From positions 1 through 17,282 of the forward strand of contig CAYRPN010000122.1 of NCBI GenBank assembly GCA_964426135.1: DNA of 17,282 nucleotides, given 5' to 3'. Origin of the DNA: CAYRPN01 sp964426135 (GTDB taxonomy: Bacteria; Planctomycetota; Phycisphaerae; Phycisphaerales; Phycisphaeraceae). A program made the translations under genes and the position numbers. A model generated the notes under the pieces. It made no database searches. It was not told the origin of the DNA and was given only the letters and a program-made list of their open reading frames with translations. This document shows positions 6,228 through 13,568 of this stretch, piece by piece (position 1 is the stretch's first letter; each line of letters opens with the position of its first letter).

Positions 6228-7421
6228 ATGGCGAACGCAAGGCAAATTCCGGCGCTCAACGGCCTGCGTGCCATCGCGTGCCTCGCCGTCTTCGCCGTCC
6301 ACTGGCAGCAATTGACGAAGTACTCCGCCAAGGTCGGCTCCTTCGATTTCAAACTGCTTCTGGAAAACGGCAACACCGGCGTCTGCCTCTTCTTCATGCT
6401 CTCGGGGTTCCTCCTGGCGCTGCCGCTATGGACCGGCGAACTGGCGCATGTCTCCGTCTCGCCGCGCTGGGCCGCCGGTTATGCCATGCGGCGTCTGGCT
6501 CGCATTCTGCCGGCTTATTATGTGTGCCTCACCGCGCTCATCATCATGGGCCGCGATGGCGGAACGGTGGACATCGCCCTGCACTACGCGTTCCTGCACA
6601 ACTTCAGCGAAGCGAGCATCTACAGCATCAACGATCCTTTCTGGACGCTCGCGGTGCAGGCCCAGTTTTATCTCGTGATTCCCGTGCTGCTGCTGTTGCT
6701 CTCGCCGCTGGCGACGCATCGCTTTCTGAGTTTCAACCTGCTGATCGCAGCCGCGGCGGTGACTTTTCTCGTTCATCATTTCGTGATGAAGAGCGCCAGT
6801 CCCGCGCCGGGGCAGCACGTGATCAGTCACTCGCTCTTGGCGCATCTGCCGCATTTCCTTCTGGGCATGGCGGCGGCGGCGATGTACTCCATCATGTACG
6901 ACCCGCGCCGCGCCGTTCTCGGGCAGATGCTCGTCGGCGAGCCGCTCTTCTGGCTGAGTACGGCGGGCCTGTTCTGCATCCTCGCGCTGCCGGGGCTCGA
7001 CGCCACGCTCCGCATCCCGCAAGTCTCATCCACCGCCATCGACGATGCCGGCATGATCGGTCGTTACAACTTCCCTTACGTGCCGCTGCTTTTGGCGATC
7101 ATCATCATCACCGCGCCGGGCACGCTGATCGCCCGCGGGCTGCTCGAACTGCCGCCGATCCGCTCGCTGGGCGTGATCTCCTTCGGCATGTACGTCTACC
7201 ATCTGCCTTGCCTGTCGATCGTCAAGAAATGGCTGGAAAAAGGCGGCGGCAGCGTCACGCAGAACCCCTGGCCCCTGGCGATGTACGGGCTGCTGCTGGC
7301 GATGGTGGTGTCGCTTTTTTCCTACGGCCTGATCGAGCGGCCGCTCGTGAAGTGGAGCCGAAAACGAAGTCGCACCGTTCCGGTTCCGGCCCCCTCTCCC
7401 TCCGGGAGAGGGCTGGGGTGA
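6228..7421 (+). CDS. Acyltransferase family 3 membrane protein
   Basis: An integral-membrane acyltransferase (OafA/YrhL-like), 397 residues, with roughly ten membrane helices. Such enzymes transfer acyl, often acetyl, groups to sugars of cell-surface polymers; the acceptor cannot be told here. Family marks are the N-terminal IPALNGLRAIACLAVFAVHW with His25, RRLARILPAYY, FWTLAVQAQFYL, SFGMYVYHLP and a C-terminal IERPLVKWS. I chose ATG 6228 because it places the family motif at the N-terminus; a TTG at 6174 is less likely. The last 14 or so residues (Pro/Ser/Gly-rich, ending GRGLG) and the TGA stop are encoded by a copy of the REP-like repeat at 7386-7427, so the original C-terminus was probably altered. 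Co-directional with the HEAT lipoprotein and possibly co-transcribed. Confidence 0.88.
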   Translation: MANARQIPALNGLRAIACLAVFAVHWQQLTKYSAKVGSFDFKLLLENGNTGVCLFFMLSGFLLALPLWTGELAHVSVSPRWAAGYAMRRLARILPAYYVCLTALIIMGRDGGTVDIALHYAFLHNFSEASIYSINDPFWTLAVQAQFYLVIPVLLLLLSPLATHRFLSFNLLIAAAAVTFLVHHFVMKSASPAPGQHVISHSLLAHLPHFLLGMAAAAMYSIMYDPRRAVLGQMLVGEPLFWLSTAGLFCILALPGLDATLRIPQVSSTAIDDAGMIGRYNFPYVPLLLAIIIITAPGTLIARGLLELPPIRSLGVISFGMYVYHLPCLSIVKKWLEKGGGSVTQNPWPLAMYGLLLAMVVSLFSYGLIERPLVKWSRKRSRTVPVPAPSPSGRGLG

Positions 7422-7427
7422 GGGCGG
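7386..7427 (+). repeat. REP-like hairpin overlapping acyltransferase 3' end
   Basis: Same family as the 3386-3591 doublet. Perfect 9-bp stem CCCTCTCCC (7392-7400) and GGGAGAGGG (7404-7412) with loop TCC, followed by the GCTGGGGTGAGGGCGG tail. The TGA within the tail is the acyltransferase stop codon. Confidence 0.85.
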
Positions 7428-7944
7428 TCCGCGTGTGAGGCCGAGGGCCGAGGTGAGGGGGGCCTCCCTGTGCCCCGGCATTCAAAGTGGCCGGCCACGC
7501 ACCCCCCGGCCACTGAAATCACACCCAAATACCGTCACAGCAATCCTTTACAAAATGACTGCCAAAAAGGTAGGACACTTTCCGGCCACTGTCCCGCCCA
7601 TCCTTCTCCCGCATCGCAAGACCAGACTTGTCAAAGAACAACGCGGCCCCAGCGGCAGGCCGTGGATATCGACTACCTTACATTGTCCGATTCGACTCCA
7701 AAGTAACGCGCGACAGGCGTTCGGTGGACGCGCTCATTTTTCTGGGGTTTGATTCCGGCCCCCTCGCCCTCGCCGGCGGACGGGAGAGGGCGGGGGTGAG
7801 GGCGGGTGAAGTGAGGAGAAGCGGATCTAGAATGGCGAATAACGGCACTCTTATTTGCCGGCCGGGGCTGCTGGTGAAACATTGTGTCGCGTGAACCGTA
7901 ATGCGGCCCCGGTCAGGTGCAAGGGCTGGTTCGCGAATGAAACG
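7428..7944. other. Gap with a divergent REP-like copy, no convincing gene
   Basis: No reading frame here has a recognisable product or a start with a ribosome site. It contains several short CGGCCACT/GGCCGGCCAC repeats (about 7490-7590) and a divergent copy of the REP-like repeat at 7754-7807, in which the hairpin is lengthened but the GGGCGGGGGTGAGGGCGGG tail is kept. Composition is mixed. I see nothing else. Confidence 0.5.
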
Positions 7945-8364
7945 TTATCCGCTCTCCGCCTCAAGCCGGACAAGAATGCCTATATCGTCCGGCGTTTCAC
8001 GTTTGCGATGAAAACCTGGTAGCGGTATTTCTCGCAAGCGTCCCTGTTGGAACATCCACAGTCCAAAGCACTCATCATCTTGGCCCCTGATGAGAACTTG
8101 AACGCCGACTGGATCGCGCCAGGGTAAATTTTCGATGTCCGCGAGAAATGCTTCTAGGTTCATGTGATTGAATGCACCGACCCAGACGTAACATTCCGGC
8201 CCCTTACCATCGTGAATCCAGAGTTTTCCTGCGTCTCCTTCGGTAATGTTGCAAAGACAGCCTCGCCATCGGCGGGAATCATCCGGGACAGTGAAAGGCT
8301 TCAAGAGATCATCTTGACAACGTCCTCCCCATACTGAAACGATCACATTTGTTACGTTGCTCAT
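7945..8364 (-). CDS. Hypothetical Trp-rich protein, low GC
   Basis: I do not recognise this family. The 139-residue product has no signal peptide or membrane helix, is acidic overall, and is rich in Trp (six) and Cys (five), with motifs such as WRGCLC and GECYVWVG-like GPECYVWVG. The start ATG 8364 has only a weak AGG about eleven bases upstream. Composition is lower than its neighbours (30 of 60 bases G/C in 8041-8100), which suggests acquisition. It stands alone, flanked by REP-like repeats on both sides (7754-7807 and 8492-8527). Small stand-alone genes of this type are sometimes immunity proteins, but nothing in the sequence demonstrates that. Confidence 0.6.
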   Translation of the reverse strand: MSNVTNVIVSVWGGRCQDDLLKPFTVPDDSRRWRGCLCNITEGDAGKLWIHDGKGPECYVWVGAFNHMNLEAFLADIENLPWRDPVGVQVLIRGQDDECFGLWMFQQGRLREIPLPGFHRKRETPDDIGILVRLEAESG

Positions 8365-8491
8365 TTTGACTTTTGCCTAGACTCGTCCATCGACTCGCGA
8401 ACGATTGGTTGTTGCTGTTGCCAGATGGCTGAAATCCGATAGCGGAACTTACTGATCGCTCGGAACTTGAACCGGCGGCACATGCTTGTCC

Positions 8492-8527
8492 GGCCCTCAC
8501 CCTAACCCTCTCCCGGAGGGAGAGGGG
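8492..8527 (-). repeat. REP-like hairpin copy
   Basis: Inverted copy of the CCCTCTCCC/GGGAGAGGG hairpin (arms 8506-8514 and 8518-8526, loop GGA) with its GCCCTCACCCTAA tail. It lies between the hypothetical gene and trpB. Confidence 0.85.
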
Positions 8528-8557
8528 ACCGAACCGCCGATCCAAGGCGCCAACTTC

Positions 8558-8585
8558 TGTCCCCTGTCCCCTGTCCCCTGTCTCC
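8558..8585. repeat. Heptanucleotide tandem repeat
   Basis: TGTCCCC is repeated three times and followed by one variant TGTCTCC. It begins five bases beyond the trpB stop codon on the minus strand. Short repeats of this kind can vary in number by slippage, but it is outside any reading frame. Confidence 0.85.
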
Positions 8586-8590
8586 TTCCC

Positions 8591-9817
8591 TCAACTCATT
8601 CCCAGCAGCCGCATCGCCTCATCCAGATCCTTGTCGCCGCGGCCGGAGAGATTCACGACGACCACGCTTTCACGCGGCATTGCCTTGGCCACCGTGAGAG
8701 CATGGGCCAGCGCGTGGCTCGACTCCAGCGCGGGGATGATGCCTTCACGCCGCGCCAGCGTCTTGAACGCATCGAGAGCCGCGGCATCCGTCGCCGAGGT
8801 GTAGCTGACGCGGCCCAGGTCGTGCCAGTACGAATGCTCGGGTCCGACGCCCGGGTAATCCAGGCCCGCGGAGATGGAGTGGACGTCGGCGGTTTGGCCG
8901 TCGTCGTTCTGGAGGACATAGCTCATCGAGCCGTGCAGCACGCCGGGCCGGCCGAAGGTGATCGACGCGGCGTTGTCGCCGGCCTTGTCGGAGCGTCCTC
9001 CCGCCTCGACGCCCACGAGCTTCACCGCGCTGTCGCCGATGAAAGGATAAAAAATCCCCGCCGCGTTGGAGCCGCCGCCGACACACGCCACAACCACATC
9101 CGGCAGCCGACCGATCTGCTCCAGGCACTGCGCCCGGCACTCGCGGCCAATCACCGCTTGAAAATCCCGCACGATCATCGGGAACGGGTGCGGGCCGACC
9201 ACGCTGCCGATGATGTAGTGCGTGTGATCGCTGGTCTCCATCCAGTCGCGCATCGCGGCGTTGGTCGCGTCCTTGAGTGTTTTCGAGCCACTCTCGACCT
9301 TGACCACCCGCGTGCCCATCAGTTGCATGCGCTTCACATTGGGCGCCTGCCTGCGCATGTCCTCGCTGCCCATGAACACATCGCATTGAAGGCCCAGCAT
9401 CGCGGCGGCGGTGGCGCTGGCGACGCCGTGCTGCCCGGCGCCGGTCTCGGCGATGATGCGCTTCTTGCCCATGCGTTTGGTGAGCAGGCCCTGACCGAGT
9501 GAGTTGTTGATCTTGTGGGCGCCGGTGTGGGCGCAGTCCTCGCGCTTCAGATAAATCTTCGCGCCGCCGACCATGTCGGTGAGGCGCTTCGCGAAGTAGA
9601 GCGGCGTGGGCCTGCCGACGTAGTGCTTGAGCAAGCCGTCAAGTTCCGCATGGAACGCGGGGTCCTGCTTCGCCTTTTCGTACTCGGCGCGCAGCTGCTC
9701 GATGGCGGCCATGAGCGTTTCAGGGACGTAGATGCCGCCGAACTCGCCGAAGCGGCCGCGGGTGTCGGGGACGGGGGCGACGGGGGCGACGGGGGCGGTG
9801 GGGGTCGAGGTTGACAT
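8591..9817 (-). CDS. trpB: Tryptophan synthase beta chain
   Basis: The PLP enzyme that condenses indole with serine to make tryptophan, normally in an alpha2-beta2 complex with TrpA. 408 residues; family length is about 397. Motifs: PLP lysine Lys102 in HTGAHKINN, catalytic Glu124 in ETGAGQHG, phosphate-binding GGGSNA, the SAGLDYPGVGPEH loop, ESSHA and SGRGDKD near the C-terminus. All are standard for TrpB1. ATG 9817 is chosen because family homology starts near RGRFGEFGG; a longer frame runs through a repeat element and is spurious. The Shine-Dalgarno is poor. The extra N-terminal residues (APVAPVAPV) come from a 9-bp tandem repeat at 9771-9797. No trpA or other trp gene is next to it. Confidence 0.95.
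   Translation of the reverse strand: MSTSTPTAPVAPVAPVPDTRGRFGEFGGIYVPETLMAAIEQLRAEYEKAKQDPAFHAELDGLLKHYVGRPTPLYFAKRLTDMVGGAKIYLKREDCAHTGAHKINNSLGQGLLTKRMGKKRIIAETGAGQHGVASATAAAMLGLQCDVFMGSEDMRRQAPNVKRMQLMGTRVVKVESGSKTLKDATNAAMRDWMETSDHTHYIIGSVVGPHPFPMIVRDFQAVIGRECRAQCLEQIGRLPDVVVACVGGGSNAAGIFYPFIGDSAVKLVGVEAGGRSDKAGDNAASITFGRPGVLHGSMSYVLQNDDGQTADVHSISAGLDYPGVGPEHSYWHDLGRVSYTSATDAAALDAFKTLARREGIIPALESSHALAHALTVAKAMPRESVVVVNLSGRGDKDLDEAMRLLGMS
9771..9797. repeat. Nine-base in-frame tandem repeat in trpB
   Basis: The unit ACGGGGGCG occurs three times in a row and encodes the repeated Ala-Pro-Val of the TrpB N-terminal extension. Changes in copy number would not shift the frame. Confidence 0.85.
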
Positions 9818-9856
9818 CGGGTGACAGTTTAGGCGATCGGCGGCAAGGCGGCGCAC

Positions 9857-9956
9857 GGAGCCGTGCAAGATTAACTCCGCAGATTCGAATCGCTTCGCGT
9901 CCAGCCGGACGACTTGGAAAGTCGTCCCACATGCGGTGTTGATCCTGCACGGCTCC
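9857..9956. mobile_element. 100-bp MITE-like element, GGAGCCGTGCA family
   Basis: Terminal inverted repeats of about 18 bp (9857-9874 and 9939-9956; consensus GGAGCCGTGCARGATYAA) bound a 100-bp element. Inside is a perfect 9-bp hairpin (GGACGACTT 9907-9915, loop GGA, AAGTCGTCC 9919-9927). Forty-nine bases of it (9908-9956) recur in inverted orientation at the window end with one mismatch. It lies between trpB and the MBL-fold gene. Confidence 0.8.
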
Positions 9957-9994
9957 ACGCGTTGTCGGCCATGGCGATTCAAGCGCGAGGCTGT

Positions 9995-10138
9995 GCCATT
10001 AGCCCCGGGCTCCGCCCGGGGACGGACCACCTCGCGCCAACGTATCCCCTTGTAGCGGCCACTCATTTTTCAATACGAAGGATCATTCGTATGGGCACAA
10101 GGTTAATCGCCCCCCGGGCGGAGCCCGGGGCTAATGGC
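9995..10138. repeat. Inverted hairpin doublet, CCCCGGGC family
   Basis: Perfect 27-bp inverted repeats (9995-10021 and 10112-10138) flank a 90-bp spacer. Each arm contains its own 8-bp hairpin, CCCCGGGC, loop TCC (or GGA), GCCCGGGG, next to a conserved TTAG/CTAA-ATGGC edge. The spacer contains GGTTAATCGC, also found inside the element at 11064-11242. It lies in the divergent trpB-MBL gap. Confidence 0.85.
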
Positions 10139-10196
10139 CGCCGGTAGCGGTCACCGCTCCCTGACGTTCGATTCCTTCATTCCTTACAATCGCGTC

Positions 10197-11036
10197 ATGT
10201 CCTTTGAGTTGCTCTTTCTCGGCACCGGCACCAGCGCGGGCATTCCGATGATCGGCTGCGAATGTGCGGTCTGCTGTTCGCAGGATCCGCGTGACCGGCG
10301 GGGCCGGGCCAGCGTGCTGGTGAGCTACCCGGAACTGCGAGTCACGGCCGAGGGGCCCGAGCCGGCGAGCGATGGGCTGATCCAGCGGCGAGTGTTGATC
10401 GACACCGCGCCGGAACTGCGACTGCAGATGACGCGGCATCGAATCAATCGCGTGGACGCGGTGCTCTACACGCACGCCCATGCGGATCACATCTTCGGTC
10501 TCGATGACCTGCGGCGGTTCAATGTCGTGATGAACGCACCCGTGAAAATCTATGCGGAAGAACTGGTGCTGAGCCGGTTCCGCGAGATGTTCCGGTACAT
10601 TTTTGAGCCGCATCTGAATGAGAACCAGTCGTTCGTGCCCGAACTACTGGCCCAGCGAATCGAGCCCGGGCAGGCGATCGATCTGTTCGGGGCGCGGTGG
10701 ACGCCGCTGCGGCTGCTGCATGGGCGGCTGCCGATTGTGGGCTTTCGTTTGGATCAAGGCGGCTGCTCGCTGGCTTACTGCACGGATGTGTCGAGCATTC
10801 CACCGGACTCGCGCGAACACCTTCGCGGTCTGGACGTGCTGGTGATCGACGGCCTGCGCTATCGCCCGCATCCGACCCATCTGAGCATTGAGCAAGCCCT
10901 GGAGGTCATCGCGGAACTTGGGCCCAGGCGCGCATTCCTGACGCACATCGCCCATGACATCGCACACGCGGACCTGGATCCTCGGTTGCCAGCCGGTGTT
11001 CAGTTAGCGTTCGATGGGCTTTCGGTGGAGGTGTGA
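10197..11036 (+). CDS. PhnP-like metallo-beta-lactamase-fold hydrolase
   Basis: A 279-residue cytosolic metal-dependent hydrolase resembling phosphoribosyl 1,2-cyclic phosphate phosphodiesterase (PhnP) and related MBL proteins. Metal ligands visible: HAHADH (93-98), His175 in LLHG, Asp197 in YCTDVS, and His250 in FLTHIAHD. The N-terminal GCECAVC (20-26) matches the Cys-x-Cys-x-x-Cys structural zinc site of PhnP-like proteins. Start ATG 10197 gives the usual N-terminus (ELLFLGTGTSAGIP); no strong Shine-Dalgarno. No phosphonate genes are near, so the true substrate is uncertain; a role in nucleotide or cofactor salvage is equally possible. Divergent from trpB. Confidence 0.85.
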   Translation: MSFELLFLGTGTSAGIPMIGCECAVCCSQDPRDRRGRASVLVSYPELRVTAEGPEPASDGLIQRRVLIDTAPELRLQMTRHRINRVDAVLYTHAHADHIFGLDDLRRFNVVMNAPVKIYAEELVLSRFREMFRYIFEPHLNENQSFVPELLAQRIEPGQAIDLFGARWTPLRLLHGRLPIVGFRLDQGGCSLAYCTDVSSIPPDSREHLRGLDVLVIDGLRYRPHPTHLSIEQALEVIAELGPRRAFLTHIAHDIAHADLDPRLPAGVQLAFDGLSVEV

Positions 11037-11063
11037 GCCCCGCGGAGACCTCTATTCGTCGTT

Positions 11064-11242
11064 GGGATCAGGGAAGCCCTGAATCCGCAATCGGAGTCTT
11101 CCGCATTCAAGGCAATTGCAATTGCATTTGGATCTTGACGGGAGGGCGAGGCTCCTGCGCAGCCGCGAAAAACGGCGGGCGCACGAGGTTAATCGCGGTT
11201 TGGCGGGAGCCTCGCCTTTCCATAGGCGGATGCCCTGATCCC
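11064..11242. mobile_element. MITE-like element with GGGATCAGGG ends
   Basis: Perfect 10-bp terminal inverted repeats GGGATCAGGG (11064-11073) and CCCTGATCCC (11233-11242) bound 179 bp. An inner pair of inverted GCGAGGCTCC-type arms lies at about 11146-11215. It also contains GGTTAATCGC (11187-11196), shared with the doublet at 9995-10138. It fills most of the gap after the MBL-fold gene. Confidence 0.65.
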
Positions 11243-11255
11243 GCGCTGGCGTGGG

Positions 11256-11283
11256 TTGCATACCCCCCTTGAATTGCTATCCT
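11256..11283 (+). promoter_or_regulatory. Weak candidate promoter for the DUF11 gene
   Basis: TTGCAT (11256-11261) and TATCCT (11278-11283) are 16 bp apart and would start an mRNA near 11290 with a leader of about 215 bases. Matches to consensus are modest (3/6 and 4/6). Confidence 0.25.
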
Positions 11284-11299
11284 AAAGGTTGATGTCGGG

Positions 11300-11318
11300 T
11301 TGCCGATCCGATCGGCAA
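11300..11318. promoter_or_regulatory. Palindrome upstream of the DUF11 lipoprotein gene
   Basis: TTGCCGATC-C-GATCGGCAA is a perfect 9-1-9 palindrome. It is well placed to be an operator, just downstream of a candidate promoter. As RNA the one-base centre would force a slightly larger loop. Further small hairpins follow in the leader (CCCCTCGTCGGGG at 11376-11388; CTGCA-AGG-TGCAG at 11448-11460). Confidence 0.45.
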
Positions 11319-11494
11319 GTCATCGATTCAGGTGGGTCGTTTGCCCAAATGAGGAATTAAGCCTACTCTTCTCACCCCTCGTCGGGGAGAACCCAATTTG
11401 CCGTCGGGATCGGTTCAAGCGCGAATCCGAGGCATTTACCCAAAGCCCTGCAAGGTGCAGGCACCAGCAATCTGGATGAGTCTTCAACTGTAAC

Positions 11495-11499
11495 GGAGG
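11495..11499 (+). promoter_or_regulatory. Strong Shine-Dalgarno of the DUF11 gene
   Basis: GGAGG lies five bases before ATG 11505, one of the strongest ribosome sites in the window. It fixes the start codon and fits high expression. Confidence 0.75.
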
Positions 11500-11504
11500 T
11501 ATCA

Positions 11505-13139
11505 ATGAACATGTGGAATCTCAAATCTTTGAAATCGCTGGCGACGATCGGCCTGATGGCCGCTCTCTCGCTGGCAGGCTGTGCCTCGAACGGCGGCACG
11601 ACCTACGAGTACGACAGCAAGGGCAGCAGCTACTGGTCCGCGGGCCAGAAGAAGGCCGCCGCCCCGGCTCCGGCACCGGCGACGCCGACCAAGGCAGCGA
11701 CTCCCGCTCCGGCGCCCGCTCCCACCGGCGATGGCCTGAACTGGGTCTCCGCCTACTTCCCCACCGGCGACAAGGCGTCGTCGGGCCTCTGGGTCCAGAA
11801 GGGCTTCCCCACCGAAGCCGCCGTGGGTGAAGAGTTCTGCTACTTCATCAAGGTCACCAACCTCACCTCCGCCACCCTCACCGATGTCGTCGTCAACGAC
11901 ACCGTGCCTGCCGGCTTCACCGTCAGCAGCACCGACCCCGCTCCCGAGAGCAACGAAGGCGGCAAGCTCCGCTGGCGCTTCCCCTCGATGAAGGGCGCCG
12001 AAGTCAAGACCATCAAGGTCTGCGGCAAGGCCTCGGCGGTCGGCGACCTGGGCGGCTGCGCCACGGCGACCTACAACAACGAGCTGTGCCACAAGGTCAA
12101 GATCGTCCAGCCCTCGCTGGTCCTGGTCAAGACCCTCACCCCGGCCGCCATCCAGTGCGATCCGATCACGATGACCCTGAAGGTCACCAACAACGGCTCG
12201 GGCGCCGCGAAGAACGTCAAGATCGCTGACACGCTGCCCGACGGCCTGGCCACGGTTGACGGCAAGCCCGTCGCCTTCGATGTGGGCACCCTGCCCGCCG
12301 GCGCCAGCAAGGACTACACCGTCGCCCTCAAGGCGACCAAGAAGGGCACGTTCGACAACACCGCCACCGCGACGGCTGACGGCGGCCTCAAGGCCGAAGC
12401 CAAGGCTTCGACCAAGGTCACCAAGCCGGAACTGGCGATCGCTCAGGACTGCCCCAAGGTGGTCTTCATCGGCAAGGAAGCCTGCAACGACATCACCGTG
12501 ACCAACAAGGGTGATGCCGAGGCCAAGACCGCTTCCCTCGCCGCCAGCATCCCCGCCGGCGCGACCTTTGTCTCCGCCACCGACGGCGGCGTGTTCGCCA
12601 ACGGTCAGGTCACCTGGAACCTGGGCACCCTCGCTCCGGCCGCCAGCAAGAAGGTCACCGTTTGCTACCGCCCCGGCGCTCAGGGCAGCTACAAGGTCGA
12701 CGCCGCCGCCAAGGCCTACTGTGCCGATGCGGTCACCAGCAACTGCGTCACCGAAGTGAAGGGCATCCCCGCCATCCTGCTCGAAGTGGTTGACGTGAAC
12801 GACCCCGTTGAAGTCGGCAAGAACGAAATCTACACGATCACCGCCACGAACCAGGGTTCGCAGGCCGGCAAGAACGTGAAGATCGTCGTCACGCTCGAAG
12901 AGAACGCCGAACTGGTCAACACCGACGGCAGCGCCACCAAGGGCACCGCCGCCGGCAAGGTCATCACCTTCGAAGCCCTGCCCACTCTTGCCCCCGCCCC
13001 CGGCCCGAACAACAAGGCCGTCTGGAAAGTGGTCGTCAAGGCTGTCAAGGAAGGCGACGTTCGCTTCAAGGTGACCATGACGGAAGACGGCCTGACCCGC
13101 CCCGTCGAGGAAACCGAAGCGACCAACTTCTACAAGTAA
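11505..13139 (+). CDS. Cysteine-rich DUF11-repeat lipoprotein (OmcB-like)
   Basis: A 544-residue envelope lipoprotein. The signal peptide ends SLAGC with lipid Cys26, followed by a Gly/Ser/Tyr stretch and an Ala-Pro linker (51-73). Four immunoglobulin-like DUF11 repeats follow at about 102-200, 203-305, 308-418 and 421-541, each with VTN..A.NV.I.DTLP-like strands. The mature part has ten further cysteines (112, 173, 185, 195, 218, 316, 327, 387, 406, 414), all in the first three repeats, suggesting disulfide cross-linking as known for chlamydial OmcB. Codon use is very uniform (AAG for almost every Lys, C-ending codons) and there is a strong Shine-Dalgarno and terminator, so this is probably an abundant structural cell-surface protein. 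Monocistronic. The function is inferred from the family. Confidence 0.85.
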   Translation: MNMWNLKSLKSLATIGLMAALSLAGCASNGGTTYEYDSKGSSYWSAGQKKAAAPAPAPATPTKAATPAPAPAPTGDGLNWVSAYFPTGDKASSGLWVQKGFPTEAAVGEEFCYFIKVTNLTSATLTDVVVNDTVPAGFTVSSTDPAPESNEGGKLRWRFPSMKGAEVKTIKVCGKASAVGDLGGCATATYNNELCHKVKIVQPSLVLVKTLTPAAIQCDPITMTLKVTNNGSGAAKNVKIADTLPDGLATVDGKPVAFDVGTLPAGASKDYTVALKATKKGTFDNTATATADGGLKAEAKASTKVTKPELAIAQDCPKVVFIGKEACNDITVTNKGDAEAKTASLAASIPAGATFVSATDGGVFANGQVTWNLGTLAPAASKKVTVCYRPGAQGSYKVDAAAKAYCADAVTSNCVTEVKGIPAILLEVVDVNDPVEVGKNEIYTITATNQGSQAGKNVKIVVTLEENAELVNTDGSATKGTAAGKVITFEALPTLAPAPGPNNKAVWKVVVKAVKEGDVRFKVTMTEDGLTRPVEETEATNFYK

Positions 13140-13197
13140 ATCCCGCTTCAGCGGTGACGCCCCGCGTTGCCGCCTGAATGCAAGACCGAACAACCTC

Positions 13198-13236
13198 AGT
13201 GGCCCGATGGGAAACCATCGGGCCACTTTTGTTTTC
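13198..13236 (+). terminator. Intrinsic terminator of the DUF11 gene
   Basis: A perfect 13-bp stem (arms 13198-13210 and 13215-13227) with a GAAA tetraloop is followed by TTTTGTTTT. It is 59 bases after the stop codon and is the clearest terminator in the window. Confidence 0.93.
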
Positions 13237-13568
13237 ATTCATCCCGCGAGCTCGTTCATGTTTTGTCAGTGCCGGTGTCCGTGACTCCGGTTTGCTGAGC
13301 ACCGAGGAGTGGTTCGATGGTGGTGGGGGAACTTCGACCAACGCAGGCGGATCGCGCGCCAAGGCGCAAAGCACGCAAAGATCAAGGCGTTTCTTCGCGA
13401 GCTTTGCGCCTTGGCGCGAGACTGCTTGGGTTTTCAGAACTCCCGTAAGGCGGAGTTAAACTGATCGAACTCACCGACTCCGTCTCCGACCCCGGGCTCT
13501 TGCCACATCCTCGTGCCGGACATGCGGATGCAAAGAGCATTTCCATCCGGAGCCGCCGCGAGCGAAAC
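13237..13568. repeat. Gap holding a GCGCC-AA-GGCGC doublet
   Basis: No gene is supported here. At 13355-13372 and 13401-13418 lie perfect 18-bp inverted arms, each containing a self-complementary GCGCC, loop AA/TT, GGCGC hairpin flanked by AAAGC. The spacer is 28 bp. This is another hairpin doublet, between two convergent transcription units. Confidence 0.75.

Noticed and set aside
6161..7438. A 425-codon plus-strand frame overlapping the acyltransferase in another frame
   Set aside because: Arg/His/Ala-rich, no domain, whereas the overlapping frame matches acyltransferase family 3 throughout.
7435..7752. Small gene in the gap after the acyltransferase
   Set aside because: No ribosome site, no conserved motif, and the frame begins in the repeat tail.
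9818..10066. N-terminal extension of TrpB up to 10066
   Set aside because: The extension is encoded by a repeat element and by sequence with no similarity to TrpB; ATG 9817 gives near-normal length.
11502..13238. A 578-codon minus-strand frame opposite the DUF11 gene
   Set aside because: Gly/Val/Asp-rich mirror of the biased codon use of the DUF11 gene, and it would have to start inside the terminator region.
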